This document shows positions 1 to 13,212 of a stretch of DNA of 64,000 nucleotides, piece by piece (within the stretch, counting starts at the first letter, position 1; every line of letters begins with the position of its first letter). The stretch comes from Populus alba (lineage: Eukaryota > Streptophyta > Magnoliopsida > Malpighiales > Salicaceae): positions 14,446,001 to 14,510,000 of the forward strand of contig NC_133296.1 in the NCBI RefSeq assembly GCF_005239225.2, written 5' to 3'. A model generated the notes under the pieces. It was given only the letters and a program-made list of their open reading frames with translations, was not told where the DNA came from and ran no database searches. The position numbers and the translations under genes were made by a program.

Positions 1-3000
1 AATCAATTATTAAATCCAAAAATGTATGTATAAACGTGTTCTTACATTTTCACGGGAAGTATAACATGATTTTATTTGTCCTTAAAATACTTGACTATAT
101 ACAAATTAAAACACTTAATTCTTTTTTCTTCTTTTTATTTTTGTCCTTTTTAAAAAAATTTAACATTAAAAGAAAACATACATAAAAAAATACAAACACA
201 CATTCATCACCTTTTAGTATGTTTACTCACACACTCACACTTACATACATCAATTTTACATGTTCCAAAATAACAAAAAATTTAAATGTACCAAATACAA
301 TTCAAAAATTACACAATAAGTCCCAAAAACTTCAGGAATTGTTGAGAAGGACTTCTGGGAACACAGGAACAGTGGCGGCACGTCTTCTCCACACACCACC
401 GCCACTAGCAGCGGTGGGTTCACGCGCCACCGCAAGAAAAAAACCAGGGGAGGGGTGGATCTAGAACGACTTCCTCCCCTCTTCCCTTCCTCACCGGTGG
501 TGACCTGTAAAACACCCAAAACACAACAAGCAGTTGATTTTAGTTTTTGTTTCTTGTTCACGAATTTGTTTTTCTTTCTCTTCTTCTCTGTTTTGGATCT
601 GCTTATATCTACATATCTGCTCTTTTCTTTCTCTTTCCCATTCTTCTTTGTTTTAGGTGGCAGCAAGACCAAGGGGATCGCCGAGTGCTAGAATTTTGCC
701 AGGTCTGACCAGCGAAGATGGAAGTGGTGATCTAGTCGGCGGGCTCGGTTATGTCATGCTTGGATTGCTAGTGATGGCCTCGGCGATACTGGAGCTGACG
801 GTGGCACTAGGGTGTTACTATAGTGTTGTTGTCGTGATGGGATTGAGCGAAGATAGCGTGGGCTGCCGTTGTGTTTGGCCTGAGGAAAAAAGAAGTCGAT
901 GTGGGGCTGGTCTCATGTGTCAGTGGGTGGCAACAAGTCTGGTCGTGTCTGTGATGCTGCTGGCGGGGAAGGAGACGCTGCTGCTCGGGGAGCAGGTCGT
1001 CGCTGCTGGATGGTCTTCACTCCTGTTGGTGACAGCAATGGTTGACTTTTGCTGTCGTTGTCTGGCTGTAGGGGGAAAGGCTGGTTTGTGTGTAGCCGAG
1101 AGAGTGAAGGGAGAGCAAAAGGGGGTGAAGATATGTTTGGCTAGCTGAGAAAGGAATGAGGGAGATCAAGGGTGGCTGCCTTGATCTTCTGGTTTGTCTT
1201 TGGCTTCAAAGGAGGGAGGCGACAACTCTGATCCGTGGGGAGAATGGTTTCTCTAGATTTTTTTTAGAGAGGGGGGGTGGGCGAAAGATTAAATGGGTTT
1301 AGGATTAGGGTTTTTTTTTTTTTTTTTTTTTGCCTTTCAAATATGCAAAATTGCCCCCTTGACAATTTTTTCCACTTTTTATGTGTGTTGTGACCTCTAT
1401 TTATAGGCAAAATGGCTTGGTCTCCAAAACACATTGGTCCCTCAACTTCTTTATTTTTTTGTCAATTTTGATTTTTTTCTTATTTTTTTGTATTTTGGAA
1501 AGCAAGCAATATCAATGTTGACTCAACAAGGAAAATCAGTGATTGTAAAATTAACGCGTTAAAATTTTTCTAAGATGACGTTGAAAATGCTAAAAATAAT
1601 GCAAATATATCAAAAATGTATTTTTTTTGGGTTCTCATTGTTTTTTTTTTTTTTGCTATTTTTGGTTTTTTCTGAAAATTTATCAAAAACATTGATAAAA
1701 AAATTAGGTAGCAACAAAGACCACGAACCATATATAAATTGAAATCTTCAAGAGAGATTGGTCGACTAGTAGCAGCTAACTCATCAAATAATGATATTTC
1801 CTTCTGCATATATATAACAACCAAAGCATCACCTTGCCAAAGATTTTGAAAGGACCAAGAAGTTGTATAATGCAAGAATTAGATGGGGAAGCAAGAGCTT
1901 GCTCAATAGTACGCCAAACACAATAAGAGGACTAACAATCGACAACAAGATGCAGTACATCCATTGAAAAATAAGAAATTAATGCACTGAAAATAAGTTG
2001 ATCCTATTGCTTTAAACGAAGAAATTAATGCACTCAAATTCATTGTTTTATTTCATTTAATATTTATACCAGATATGGTCCTCATTCTTTTGATTTTTAT
2101 TTGTTTTTATTTTTTAATTTTGGATGATTGTAAAAAAAAATTTATGATTTTTTTAGGTTTGTATTATCGGGGTAACCTAGTCTCGTGACCCGGGTCACGG
2201 GTTTTGAAAATTAGCTTAATTTGACTTTGATGTTTTTTAGGTTCTTTTTTTTAAAAAATAATATTTTTTTCAATTTCATCATTCGACATTAAGTTATTAG
2301 GCCTTTAGCTTCGTGATTTTTGTCATTTTTTTTTTTCTATGGATTATCCAAATCTCATATCTCGAGCCATAAGTTAGTCGAGTTAATCCAAGTTTATTTG
2401 GGTTTTTCTTGACATTTTTTATTAATTAATGTTCAGTTTCGTCTTTTATTAATTAGTTTGCTTGAGAGTTAACTTGTTTTATTCAAAAAAATTTATATGT
2501 GGTTATTTTGACCTCACAAGCAGGCCATGAGTTTGTTATGCTAACTAGAGTCAAGATTTTTATCCTGTTTTTTTTTTTTTCAATTTATCCTTCAATATCT
2601 GATTTGCTAGTAATTGAGCTTTTTTTTATATATATTTTATGAGGCTGTTTCATTCTCTTTTAATTTTTATTTTGTTATTAAATAAGATTATTGAGACTTT
2701 TTAAGAATATTTAAATAGTATTTTTTAAATATTGGCAAGAGTTAATTTTTTTTATTAGTCATTATTTTTTGTTTTCTTTTTTTTTTTTAATTATCACTAG
2801 CTTTGTTTTATAATCATATTATTAAATCAAACAAGTTTATTAAATCTATTCAAATCCTAAATTTCTCTTACTTTTTTTAAAAATATTATCATTGCTTGAG
2901 CTTTTTTTTTTTTTTTTTTATGTTTGAAAAAATTTAACCAAGTCCATGTCATGTCACATAGCAAGCCACCTATCCAATGCATACGACGTGCTATCATATC

Positions 3001-3160
3001 CACATTTTTATTTAAAGCATTGTTATTAAATTTGGCAATATCGAGCATGTTAATCAGAGATCTGATTTTTGCTAGGTTTTAAATTAAACGAGTATTTTAA
3101 GTTAAAACCGAGACAACAATTTGTCCCGGCGGAACCCAAGAGCAAAATATCACCTGAAGC
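1..3160. other. Intergenic, AT-rich, with a GC-richer unassigned island
   Basis: No gene is supported here. Positions about 330-1260 are richer in GC than their surroundings and have a 163-codon open frame at 657-1148, but its translation is hydrophobic low-complexity that I do not recognise. A pyrimidine-rich stretch ending in TTTTAG just before 657 looks like a splice acceptor. The island may be the leader of a decayed LTR element. From 1300 to 3160 the sequence is homopolymer-rich spacer, with a short GC-rich pocket at about 2170-2200 (CGTGACCCGGGTCACGGG) of a kind common in dispersed plant repeats. Confidence 0.4.
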
Positions 3161-3887
3161 ATGGGGAGTGAGGTCATAGTGGAGCTCCAAAGAAACTCAA
3201 CCAACTGCGCCAACGTCGTGGGGGAGATTGTGAAGATAGAAAGAAAGATCTTCCCGAAACATGAATCACTTGCTAGATCATTTGATGAAGAGCTTAGAAA
3301 GAAGAATTCAGGGCTTCTATATACAGAACTAAATGGAGAAGTTGCTGGCTATGCCATGTATTCCTGGCCCTCTTCTTTGTGTGCTTCTATCACAAAACTT
3401 GCAGGTTTCAATACCCATTACTTATTTCTTCCTCTCTCTTCATTATTTTCTGATTGTATACTTCTCTTTTTGCTGTTTAACAAACCCATAACCTGTTTGA
3501 TGAAAGTACTCAAAGAGGCATGGTTTTCTTTTCTCTGAATAGAGTGATTGATTAGGCAAAACCCACTAAAATCCATTTAGTATAATTTCTTTTTCTTGTT
3601 ATCTGATTGGCTAGGACTTGATTTCTTACATGGTTGTTAATGGCAAGTATAAAACAGTGAAGGAGAATTATAGAAGGCAAGGCCATGGAGAGGCATTGCT
3701 TAAAGCAGCAATTGAGAAATGCAAAAAGAGAAAGGTTCAACGTATATCACTACACGTTGATCCCCTGAGGACTGCAGCTATGACTCTATACAAGAAACTT
3801 GGTTTTCAAGTTGATAGTTTGGTAGAAGGTTATTACTCTTCAGACAGAAATGCTTATAGAATGTACTTGGATTCTGAATCTGACTAG
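3161..3887 (+). CDS. GNAT-family N-acetyltransferase, two exons
   Basis: Exon 1 is 3161-3404 and exon 2 is 3658-3887, with a GT-AG intron between; the join is phase 1 and gives 157 residues. The acetyl-CoA-binding motif A reads RRQGHGEALL (RxxGxG) early in exon 2. Motif B follows as SLHVDP...AMTLYKKLGF, the usual GNAT C-terminal pattern. The N-terminal half contains a YAMYSWPSSLCASITKLA strand-turn-strand that runs directly into VKENYRRQG after splicing. This continuity sets the acceptor at 3656-3657 rather than the nearer AG at 3613-3614, which would give an early stop. There is no signal peptide or membrane segment, so a cytosolic or nuclear enzyme is likely. It moves an acetyl group from acetyl-CoA to an amine; the substrate is unknown. 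It resembles uncharacterised single-copy plant GNAT proteins rather than a named NAA subunit. Confidence 0.9.
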
Positions 3888-5064
3888 TTTGTAATACAGC
3901 TTGAAATTGACACCAATATCACTATATCAGTAATTTCTCCTTCCAGTAAAAGTAGGAGAAATCGAGCATGTTGTAGCCCAATGAATAATAGGGTTTCAGT
4001 TTTCCTGCTCTTTTATTTAGCTTTAGCTTGAATGCTTAGATGTCTCGGGTGCTTCTTTGTGTGATTCTATGGGCTGAGCACCTGCTTCCCAAATGGTTTC
4101 TCCCTCCTTTCAATAATGAAATTTTCTGTGATTAAACCCCGAAACCATTTTTTTACTGTTTATGCTTATTTTAATGTGTCATTTTAATTTTTTGAATTAA
4201 TGTATTCACTATCTACTCTACTAACTCTACCAAAAGAACTTTCTTTATGTAAATATAAATATTCTTCATGTAAATATCAATAGTGAAGGGGATATATATA
4301 TATATCTTTTGATTAAATTTTTTTTAGCTTTTTTTATTCAATTTTATCCATTAATATTATATTAATTTTAAATAGAACTTAATAATTTGTTTTAATTTTT
4401 TTTATAAAATTATTATAATTTCAAATAAATATCTTGATATTTAGTTGGTATTTAACTTTATGAATGTTTATTTTGTTTTATTATATCATTATGTAAAAAA
4501 TAAAATGAAAGAAAAAATAAAGTTGTTAAACCCAATGGAATCCATAATTTAGGTTGTAGATTTAATAGGTTAAATCATAAAATCTAAGTTAATTCAATAT
4601 ATTATTGTCTCGTTATTAAAACAAATATCTTTTTAAAAAAAAATTAAAGTCAAACTATGTTTTTTACATGTTATCTTTGAACCTGTCAATATCAACTATA
4701 TCATATCAAGATAGCATATACTGATTAGTTTTAAACAAGTTAAGCATAATTTTTTTTTTAAAAAATAAGTAATAAGAAATTGAGGATAACATTCAGCAAC
4801 ACAAATCAAACACTTACAAACCTCTAATTTTAACAAAATTAAGTGAAAGACACAAGAAAAAGAAAGAACGAAAGAAAGAAAGAAATTGCGGATTAAATTC
4901 TGCAATACAAATCAAACTCTTAAGAACCCCTCATTTTGACAAAAATAATAAAAGTCATGGCTTCTTAATTTAACCTTGCCACTTGTATTTTTTACCTAAA
5001 TGTTTCAAGCCTCCGCCCCAAAAAATAAGATTATGTTAAGACAAAGGAGGAAAACTTTATAAAA
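3888..5064. other. 3' UTR of the acetyltransferase and AT-rich spacer
   Basis: The first about 230 bases are the likely 3' UTR; an AATAAT-type polyadenylation signal lies near 4112. The rest is AT-rich spacer with homopolymers and a GAAA-type run near 4862-4885. I see no gene. Confidence 0.5.
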
Positions 5065-5137
5065 TGCTGCTGCCCAGGATCGAACTGGGGACCTTTAGTG
5101 TGTAAGACTAACGTGATAACCACTACACCACAGCAAC
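5065..5137 (-). tRNA. tRNA-Val (anticodon TAC)
   Basis: The minus strand folds as a complete 73-base cloverleaf without an intron. The acceptor stem pairs GTTGCTG with CAGCAGC (one G-T wobble) and the discriminator base is A. The D-arm region reads GGTGTAGTGGTTATCAC. The anticodon stem TTAGT/ACTAA encloses the loop CTTACAC, which gives anticodon TAC and decodes GUA valine. The T loop reads GTTCGATCC. CCA is not encoded, as expected for a nuclear gene. It lies about 200 bases upstream of the tetraspanin gene on the opposite strand. Confidence 0.95.
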
Positions 5138-5338
5138 TTTGCGATCACAACAGTAAGATGTGATAATATATTCCTAATACATTGTGAGATTTTTAGCAAA
5201 CGACTCCTTAAAAAACGGAATGAAACCTTAGCAACAACGATCGAAATTAAAACCTTAAAGACACACACAAATAATAGTAAAAAAAAACACGAAAATCATT
5301 TGATTTCACAAGTATTTGAAGCCCCCAAGATTTAAAAA

Positions 5339-8300
5339 ATGGTGAGTGTAATGAGGAGTTGCATTCAGTCAATATTGAAGTTAGTGAATTGTTTGATAGG
5401 AATGGTTGGTATAGCAATGGTGTTGTATTCAATTTGGCTTATTAGAGTGTGGGAAAGAGAAATGGGTGGTTTTCCATTTTTTGAAGATGATGATGACGTT
5501 ACTCCATGGTAAGTTTTTCTTTCATGTTTCTTTTTTTAAAAAAATTGGTGTGTGGGTTTTTTTTTATTATTGTTTTTTTGGTTCATGGGTCAGTGTTAGA
5601 ATTGGAAAAAAGGATTTGAATTTTAGGATAGCTTTGTTTGATGTTTTGATGGGTGTTGTTGTTGTATGTTTTAGCCTTACTTGTATGTTTGATTGGTGGA
5701 TTTTGTGTTAATTGGATACTGTTTGGGTGGAGGGAAGGCTGCAAAAAGGGGAGCTTTAGAAAGTTGAGGACTGAATTTCTGTTGTTTGGAAAGAGAGGAG
5801 CCTGGGGGGTGGGGGACGCTCATCGGTTTTGCTTGTAAGTTGTGAGTGGAACATCATCAAGGCAGAATTCTGTTAATATTTGCAGCTTCTTTTCTCTCCC
5901 GAGTTTTGAAGTGCATATGTGTATTAAATTTGAAAAGGAAGTTTGCTTCTAGTTAATGGAGGATGGGTGCTGATCTTTTTCAAGTGGGTCAAATATCTTT
6001 ACAACCTTTTGGATTGTCATTCATGTACTTTTTCTATTTGCTTTTTACATTTTCATTAAGTTGCTGGACAACCAATGAAAAGGATGGTATTGAAATTTGG
6101 AAGATTTTGGTCTTCCTATTTTGCTTGTTATAGCAGTAAACTTGCATCTCTTTAGTTAAGTACTCATTATAGTGGAGGTTCTTAATTCTTAATTGCCAAA
6201 TTGGTACTGCAATTTTTTTTTTCACTACTCCTTTTCCCACTATGTTATGGACAATCAAGAAGAGCTTTCTTTTCATGGCTTTATAGAGTTCTTACAAATT
6301 TTGTAATTCTAAAGTTAAATACATGCTCTGATTTGTATTATATGACTATTAAAAATGACAAAATTGTGTTTTCGATGGAGCTGTTTCTGTGAATGGAATA
6401 TAATAATTGATTTTGGTTGGCAATGGATTATTAATTTGTGATGATAGTTAAAATGAGAGATACAAGGGCTGTTTTCGCTTTTGATTTTAAAGTAATAGTC
6501 CGTGGTCAGCTAATTAGAGCTTATTAACTCATACTCAGTATATGAATGGTGTGTGGTTGTTGATGTCCTTAAAGCAATATATCCATAAATTGCAGGTTCA
6601 TTTACACATTTCTTGGCCTAGGTGTCACTTTGTCCGTGATCACATGCTTTGGTCATATTGCTGCTGAAACTGCAAATGGTTGCTGCCTTTATCTAGTATC
6701 CTCTTATCGAATCAATTAAATGAGTATCTATATTCCCTGGTTTATTATTCTCCTAATTTGATTATGCTAATAAATATTGGTTTATAGTCCCATAAATTAC
6801 ATTTTAGCATTTGATCAGCATCTTAATTTCAGTTTGACATTAATTGAACTCCCTCTTAGATTTAATTTTACCTGTGGTGAATAATATTATGAACTCAGAA
6901 AAACCAGTTCTGTTTTTATGATTTTTCATTACTAGAGAAACATGAGTTTTAGTTCCATGGAGCTTTAGTTTCTTAGAATGCATGACTTTTTTGGCCAATT
7001 TTGACCTTAACCAGGATTCAGTATATGTTATTTATATTCTTACTCCTCATGCTGGAAGCTGGAGTTACTGCTGATGTATTTTTAAACCGTGACTGGGAAG
7101 AGGCATGTTCTTTGACCAAAAACTCATTATTTGATTCTCATCTTATGGTTTTAAGATTACAAGTTACTACAAATCCTTACTGACAATTTATATGGTTACC
7201 ATTCTATTTTATCTAACTTGGCACCAGGACTTCCCAAAAGACCCAAGTGGGAGTTTTGATCAGTTCAAAGGTTTCGTTAGATCAAACTTTGAGCTCTGCA
7301 AATGGACAGGCTTATCAATTGTGTCTGTTCAGGTATCCCTCTCCCTCTCCCTCTCCCTCTCACTCTCTCTCATTTTCCCTGCATCTCATTGACAAGGTGG
7401 AGTGAGGTGTGATAATTAACTCATTTGAGTATTATAAATGATTCCATTTACATGTAAGGTTGCAGATAAATTAATTATAAACCATCAAGTCCCCTGTGTA
7501 CAAAACCACTGTTAGCTGTTCCAAGAGTCCATTGGCTTGATCAAATTGCATGGTGATGTGTTTCCTCTTGGTTCATGTGTTTGATTGGTATCTCACTGTA
7601 CTCTGTTTTAACAATTCCATGGATGACTCAAGTTTTTAAATTAAGCAGCAATATTGTTTTCCATGTCAAAAATGAAAATTTAACATGTGGATACACTTTA
7701 GGGTTTGTAAGTCTTGGTTTATTAATTTTCCTTGTATTCACATAGGACTTAAGATGGAAGTTTTGTTTGGAAGTCTTTTTGTCGTAATCAATTTGTGAAT
7801 CACCAATGCCTTCAAATTTGCAGGGACTGTCTTTTCCAGTAGCAATGATACTCAAGGCTATTGGGCCCCATCCATCTTATGACAGTGATGATGATTATGC
7901 TTCAGATAGGGCTCCACTTCTGAAGGATGTTGTTCATCCACCTTCCTATGTTGTTGGTAACCCTGTCATGGGATCCAGAAATAAGGCATGGAGTATAAGG
8001 GTTTCTGAGAAGGTAGGGATAACTTATTATTCCAGCATTCATATTCTCACTATTGTCAACCTCCTTTATTTACCATTCTCCCCATTCACGGTCCTTTTGT
8101 TCCTCCAACTTAATTGCAAATAAGAAACTAGGATGGTCATTAGTCTGCATTGGAAATAAGAAACTCATCTCAGCAAAGTTCATTTAATTTTTAGCATATA
8201 TTGGCTATAAAGTCATAGTTATCCTGCCAAAACTCTACTGTCTCGTGACTAGTAATTCAAGCAGTGTTTGTGGTTAAACAAAACCCCGATCGTGCGTACT

Positions 8301-8918
8301 GGCTGACCTCTGTTATATATATAAACTTCATCTGCTCCATCAAGTTTCCTTCAAATTTGCTTACTGACCCTTTTCATCTCTACCTCTCTTTTTTTGGGTC
8401 CAGTTGATGAGTTTAATCACAAATTGTTTCCTGATAATAAAAAAATATATATATTAGTTAAGAAGAATATTTAAGCTACTATTTTCCTTGTTTCCCTTAT
8501 TTTTTGGGTCAACTTCTAGATATTAATTTTCTCCTCAAAATCATGTGGATTCCTGACCGTGAAACTTCTGCTTACAATTTGATAATCATCAGTTAGTTAA
8601 ACATAACACAGCTGCTGGCTGCTCATTATTGATCAGGTGGCTGCATAATTATCTTGAAATAATACACAAACACACACAATTCCTTCCTTGGAAACGCCAT
8701 TCAGTATTGTATATATATTTTTTATTTTCTAATGTCTTATCCTTTGGTGTCAAGTCATTTTTTTTCTGTTATTAAATGTTTAGACACATGCATGAAGAAG
8801 AAGTTCTAAAAAATGAATGGCCTGAAATTTTATCAGCAATCTCTGTATTACCTTTTTTTTTATTAATGGTTTGTGTTCTTTCCCCCTCCGAGATCAGATG
8901 AATCAGGCAAACAGGTGA
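5339..8918 (+). CDS. Tetraspanin, TOM2A/tetraspanin-19-like, six exons
   Basis: Exons are 5339-5508, 6596-6695, 7022-7102, 7228-7332, 7824-8012 and 8907-8918; all phases agree and give 218 residues. Four hydrophobic segments are visible at about residues 11-34, 58-80, 91-111 and 143-165. The first extracellular side has the plant NGCC cysteine pair and the large loop has ELCKW. The C-terminal tail is acidic ([15 protein letters not shown]) and holds a DxxxLL-type dileucine signal at about 180-185, which would fit endomembrane or tonoplast sorting. The gene ends with a three-codon exon (Ala-Asn-Arg-stop). The family scaffolds membrane microdomains; Arabidopsis TOM2A supports tobamovirus replication complexes, but this copy's role is unproven. 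Intron 3 has a GC donor (GAG|GCATGT at 7103), which the conserved reading NRDWEE-DFPKDP forces. Confidence 0.92.
7103..7227 (+). other. GC-AG intron (tetraspanin intron 3)
   Basis: The donor is GC, not GT, in the context GAG|GCATGT; the acceptor is CACCAG at 7222-7227. The nearest GT, four bases downstream, would put a TGA at the junction. Phase is 0 on both sides. Confidence 0.8.
7334..7372. repeat. CT-rich microsatellite in tetraspanin intron 4
   Basis: A run of CCCTCT/CTCTCT units directly follows the intron 4 donor, within the first 40 bases of the intron. Confidence 0.8.
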
Positions 8919-10059
8919 TAGCTTTCCACAAGGCCAGAGCTTGTACAAGTGCTGAAGGTTTCAAGATGGAAAAGGGCTTCTTAGCAGTTCAGTACATATG
9001 GGATTTTGGCTACTTTTGTACCCAACCTTGTAGCATTAACACCATTGAATGTAACAAAAACTCACTTTCAATTGATGAATTCCTTCTTGTTTAATAGCAT
9101 TCACCGCATGATGTTGCTGGTGGTGTCAAACAATTCCCGGAACAGTTGGAAACTATTTCCCACTACTGCTTACGAACTTGCAGGTGTGACAGGGCATCAA
9201 AGATATTTTTAATCACATCTTAGTCATCCGAGAGCCATGTTCTTGTTTGATCACAAATCTTTACATTAATTGTAAATGAAGACCAAGAACAGACTAATAA
9301 TGGAGCGTTCATGTCAGAGTGTCATGTGCCGACCAACTCATCAAAAAAACTTCAACTTTAACCTAAGAACACCCAAGCATGGAGCTTATACAACCCATAA
9401 AAAGCCTTTACAACTTCACCAAAACACGAGTGAAAAGCAGAAAACAAAATAAAGAAAGTAGGAATAAGCTTTTCTTTCCCAAGCCTTTTGCCCTCCCTGG
9501 ATACTTGTATCATGGACACCGCTGCTATATCAATATTCAATGTGCTAATTGGTCACAATATATTAATCAGTGACCGTTTGTGCTATGAGCTGAAAGGATT
9601 CACAAGAGATTTTTCTCAACCGCCAAGATAATCTTAACATGCTGTCGAGGATGTTAGTGTGTTTTACTGTATACTATTTTCTAGACAATTTATGATACAA
9701 TTTTTGCATATAACAAGGTCAATGGGTTCCTCAGGTTTTTATTAGAAGTAATGAATTGCAAAACAAAATTTTATTATTATTATTAAAAGTAATATTTTAT
9801 TTGAACAAACTGTATACTCGGCTCCAACAAATCATGCAAAATAAAATAGGATTCATTGTTTATTTTTCTTTTAAAACTTTGTAACATGGCTCGGGAGCCA
9901 CAATTATGTGGTCACGCTATAAATTAAATATTCAATCATTTTTTAAAACTTAATTACCTATTAAAAAAATATATTTGTCATGTTACCTCTTATAAGAACA
10001 ATTTTTCAAATGCTAAGCTTGTATTCATGAACGTTTTTTCTTCTTTTTTTCCCTCATCC

Positions 10060-10111
<52 letters not shown>

Positions 10112-13100
10112 ATTCAACAAAGAAAGAAGGGGTGTGCAGAATTATTATTTTTTTTCCTTCTCCTTTTTATATAAGGGAATCCATGTGCTTTGTGTATGTA
10201 GGATCTTCAAGAGAGAGTGATAAAATGGGTGAAAGAAAGGTTTTTATAGTAAAAGATTATTCATCAAATCGTCTTCGAAGAGCACGAAACCCTTGATTTG
10301 TTCGATGCACTTTTTTAAGGCCTTATATTAATGCATGAGTTTGGATGCCCACTTCCAACTTCTTGACAGGATCATCTTTGTTTAAATATATTATCATGAG
10401 AATTTAAGCATGTGCCATCATCTATATCCTGTATGCAAATATAGGAGGATAAATTATTTATCTAATAATTATAAAATATGCATAATTAAAATACTTTGCC
10501 ATTCCACCTTCATCCCATTTTGTTTAATTATAGTGATTAAGTCATATGCATCATTCATTAACTATAAAATAAATTAATCATATGCATGATGGTTTTATAA
10601 ATCCCTAATTAATGACAATCATGGGTTTTTTAGAGATAATTAAAATGATGAAGGAATTGTGGCTGTATAAATTAAATTATTGTCAACCATATCCTCGCTG
10701 ATGAGAAATTATTAGGGTTTTTTTCTCTTCAAATTAAGACTCTTTGCCAAATTCTACATTAAAATATCTGCTAATTAACGTAGTATATACTTTTAGTCTC
10801 CTTCAATTAAAACTGCTTACATAATATTATCAAACTCTATGCAATGTTGTTAAAATAGATTATAAATTAATCAGCCTGCTAACAAGTTGTCACATGTGGT
10901 GTTCAGGCTTGTGGACAAACAACATTTTTTTATATAAATCCCTCTTTGAAATCTGTGGAGAAGAAACTCTTCCAACTTTTTTTCATTTTTTCTTTTTTTA
11001 TAAAATTTGGAGTTTCCCTCATAGCCAGCTTCATCTTCCAGAATTTTTGGGCATTGGATCATGTCACAGATTCCCATGCCATTACTCAAAAGAACGAACA
11101 AAAGAGAAACAATTTTTATTTTTATTTTTTAATTTTGATGGAAGCTGCCTCTCTCGTCACCCACAAGGCCAAGCCCTTTATTTCTATTGATTTTCTTAAC
11201 TATTGTTGCACAATCCACTAGTTAGCAACAATATCTTTTTAAAATTAACATGATTATGCAGGTTAATTTATGCAAATCTCAATTTTTTATAAATTAATTA
11301 ATCTATATAAGTTTTTAGTAATTTTGAGATTCGTGAGACTTGAACTAATAATTTTTGAAAAATAAATCTAAAAACTAACTAGTTGAGTTATAACCCTTAG
11401 AATTAATTATCAACAATATTATATTGGTGGAGATAATATCATTACTGATCTCAGTTGATATGAAAAAACATAAATAATTTGATTTTGCAGGTCGTGTTTG
11501 TAACTATATAAATTAGAATTTAATTTAGTTGCCCGAATTCGAGTCATGTCTTACATCATGAAGTATTACAAAAATAATTAAAGCTCTTTTATTGGGTCTA
11601 TCCTAAAATCCAATTGGGTGGTCAATTTATTGATTAGATAAGGTACAAATGCTAGACAAAATCTTGCCTCCACATGGGTTACGTACGAAAAGTTTAATTA
11701 TTGCATTTAAAAATATATTTGATTTGAAAAAAAATATTAAATAATTTTTTTAATATTTTCTAATAGTTTTAATATGTAATATTAAAAATTTAAAATTATT
11801 TATTTTAATATATTTTTAAATGCAAACCACAATATTAAACATACACAAAAATTTATAATATAGAGAAATTAATGGTATGCTTTTTGCATGTGATTTTGTC
11901 ACCTTAATTTGCATAAATGCTCTTAGTTTACAAGGTAATTTGTGAAGAATAAAGAGTGATCGGAAGACGCATTTGGCACCTAGGCCAAATCCTTCACGTT
12001 TTGATCTTATATATATATACTAGTAATGTTATATATTTGAATTAAGCTTGAATCTAGCATACAAAATCTCTTTCCTTTAGCTACTATTTAAATCTCATCT
12101 TCTTTTCTTTTTTTTTTTCACTAGTATAAAATTTTAAATTATTTAAAAAAACTGTCATGCATGCTCTAGTTCTTCCTTTTATAGGGTTTTTTTTTTTTTT
12201 TATGTTTCTTAATGTTGTTTACTATTTAATAAAATTTCTATTTTAAAAACTAATCACTAACGAAAATTTAAAATAGTCTTTATATGTATGTATATATATT
12301 TATATATATTATTTACTCGGGTATATACATTTACAAATTTAACTCTATTGGCTTGAAATAACTTTGGAAATTCTAGTCAAATGGAATACAATTATATATT
12401 TACAAATTCTTTCCTTTTTCCTTTTAATTCTTGCATGCTTCGGGGTTTTATTGCACAGCAAATATACTTCACCCTCCTCTTATATTATATTCCGAGTTAA
12501 TTGTGAGCTAAATATGAGCTCAGATTATTTGAACAATTCTTCAAAGAATTCTTTAAACAAGCCTTCAAAAATTTATTAAATGATAACGTGGTCAACTGCC
12601 CGGTTCCTCTCTTCCTCCCCCTCCTTCAAAGAATTTCGAGTTTATTTAAATCCCTCCTGTAAGTAAAAGGGGTTATAATGTCCTTTTCTTTTTGGAATTA
12701 TAATGAGATATTAATTTTTTTATTAGATACGTTTCTTGAATTAATTTGTTTAAAAATAGATTATCCATTCTAAATTTAAAATTTTGTGAAACAATGTCTC
12801 GTAAAATTAGACAAAGTATTCTTCTCAATAAACATTAATTTTTTAACATGTTTTAATTAATATTTTTATATATATTTGTTAATAATTAGGATATTTTCAA
12901 CTTTAATCTTTCTTTCATTTTTTTAATTAAAAAAATGCACCCTTTTGAAATAACTCAATAAAAAAAAATTAACAGTAGAAAAAGCAACTGTTATTCATTT
13001 TCTTAATTGACCAAAACACCCCTATCAAACTTCTCAATCTCTCTCCAGCCGACACATTCGGTTAGGCTGAAATCTGAATTTAACACCTTAACCGCCGATG

Positions 13101-13205
13101 GGACCCAAAATCCAAGGGGCAGACCTGTGAATAACACGAAAACCTATAAACCACATTGTCATAAAAAAGTTTATAAAAAAAATACAAGAAGCCTCAGATT
13201 TGTTC
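8919..13205. other. Tetraspanin 3' UTR and long AT-rich spacer
   Basis: The first few hundred bases are likely tetraspanin 3' UTR. The remainder is AT-rich spacer with short open frames that lack codon structure and match no family I know. A TA microsatellite sits at 10063-10109. I see no RNA gene and no intact mobile element here. Confidence 0.5.
10063..10109. repeat. (TA)n microsatellite
   Basis: About 23 uninterrupted TA units. An open frame running through it is an artefact of the repeat. Confidence 0.95.
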
Positions 13206-13212
13206 TATATAA
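13206..13212 (+). promoter_or_regulatory. Probable TATA box of the beta-expansin gene
   Basis: TATATAA in the context TTCTATATAAGAACC, about 245 bases before the start codon. This would leave a leader of roughly 215 bases. Position and sequence fit a plant core promoter; the start of transcription is inferred. Confidence 0.55.

Noticed and set aside
657..1148. 163-codon ORF as a gene
   Set aside because: No recognisable domain, low-complexity hydrophobic translation and no supporting exon; kept only as an unassigned island.
3612..3660. Upstream acceptor CTAG at 3611-3614 for acetyltransferase exon 2
   Set aside because: It gives a stop after eight codons. The acceptor at 3656-3657 restores the conserved KLA-VKENYRRQG join.
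10027..10296. 89-codon ORF across the TA repeat
   Set aside because: It contains a (Tyr-Ile)n run from a microsatellite and has no homologous features.
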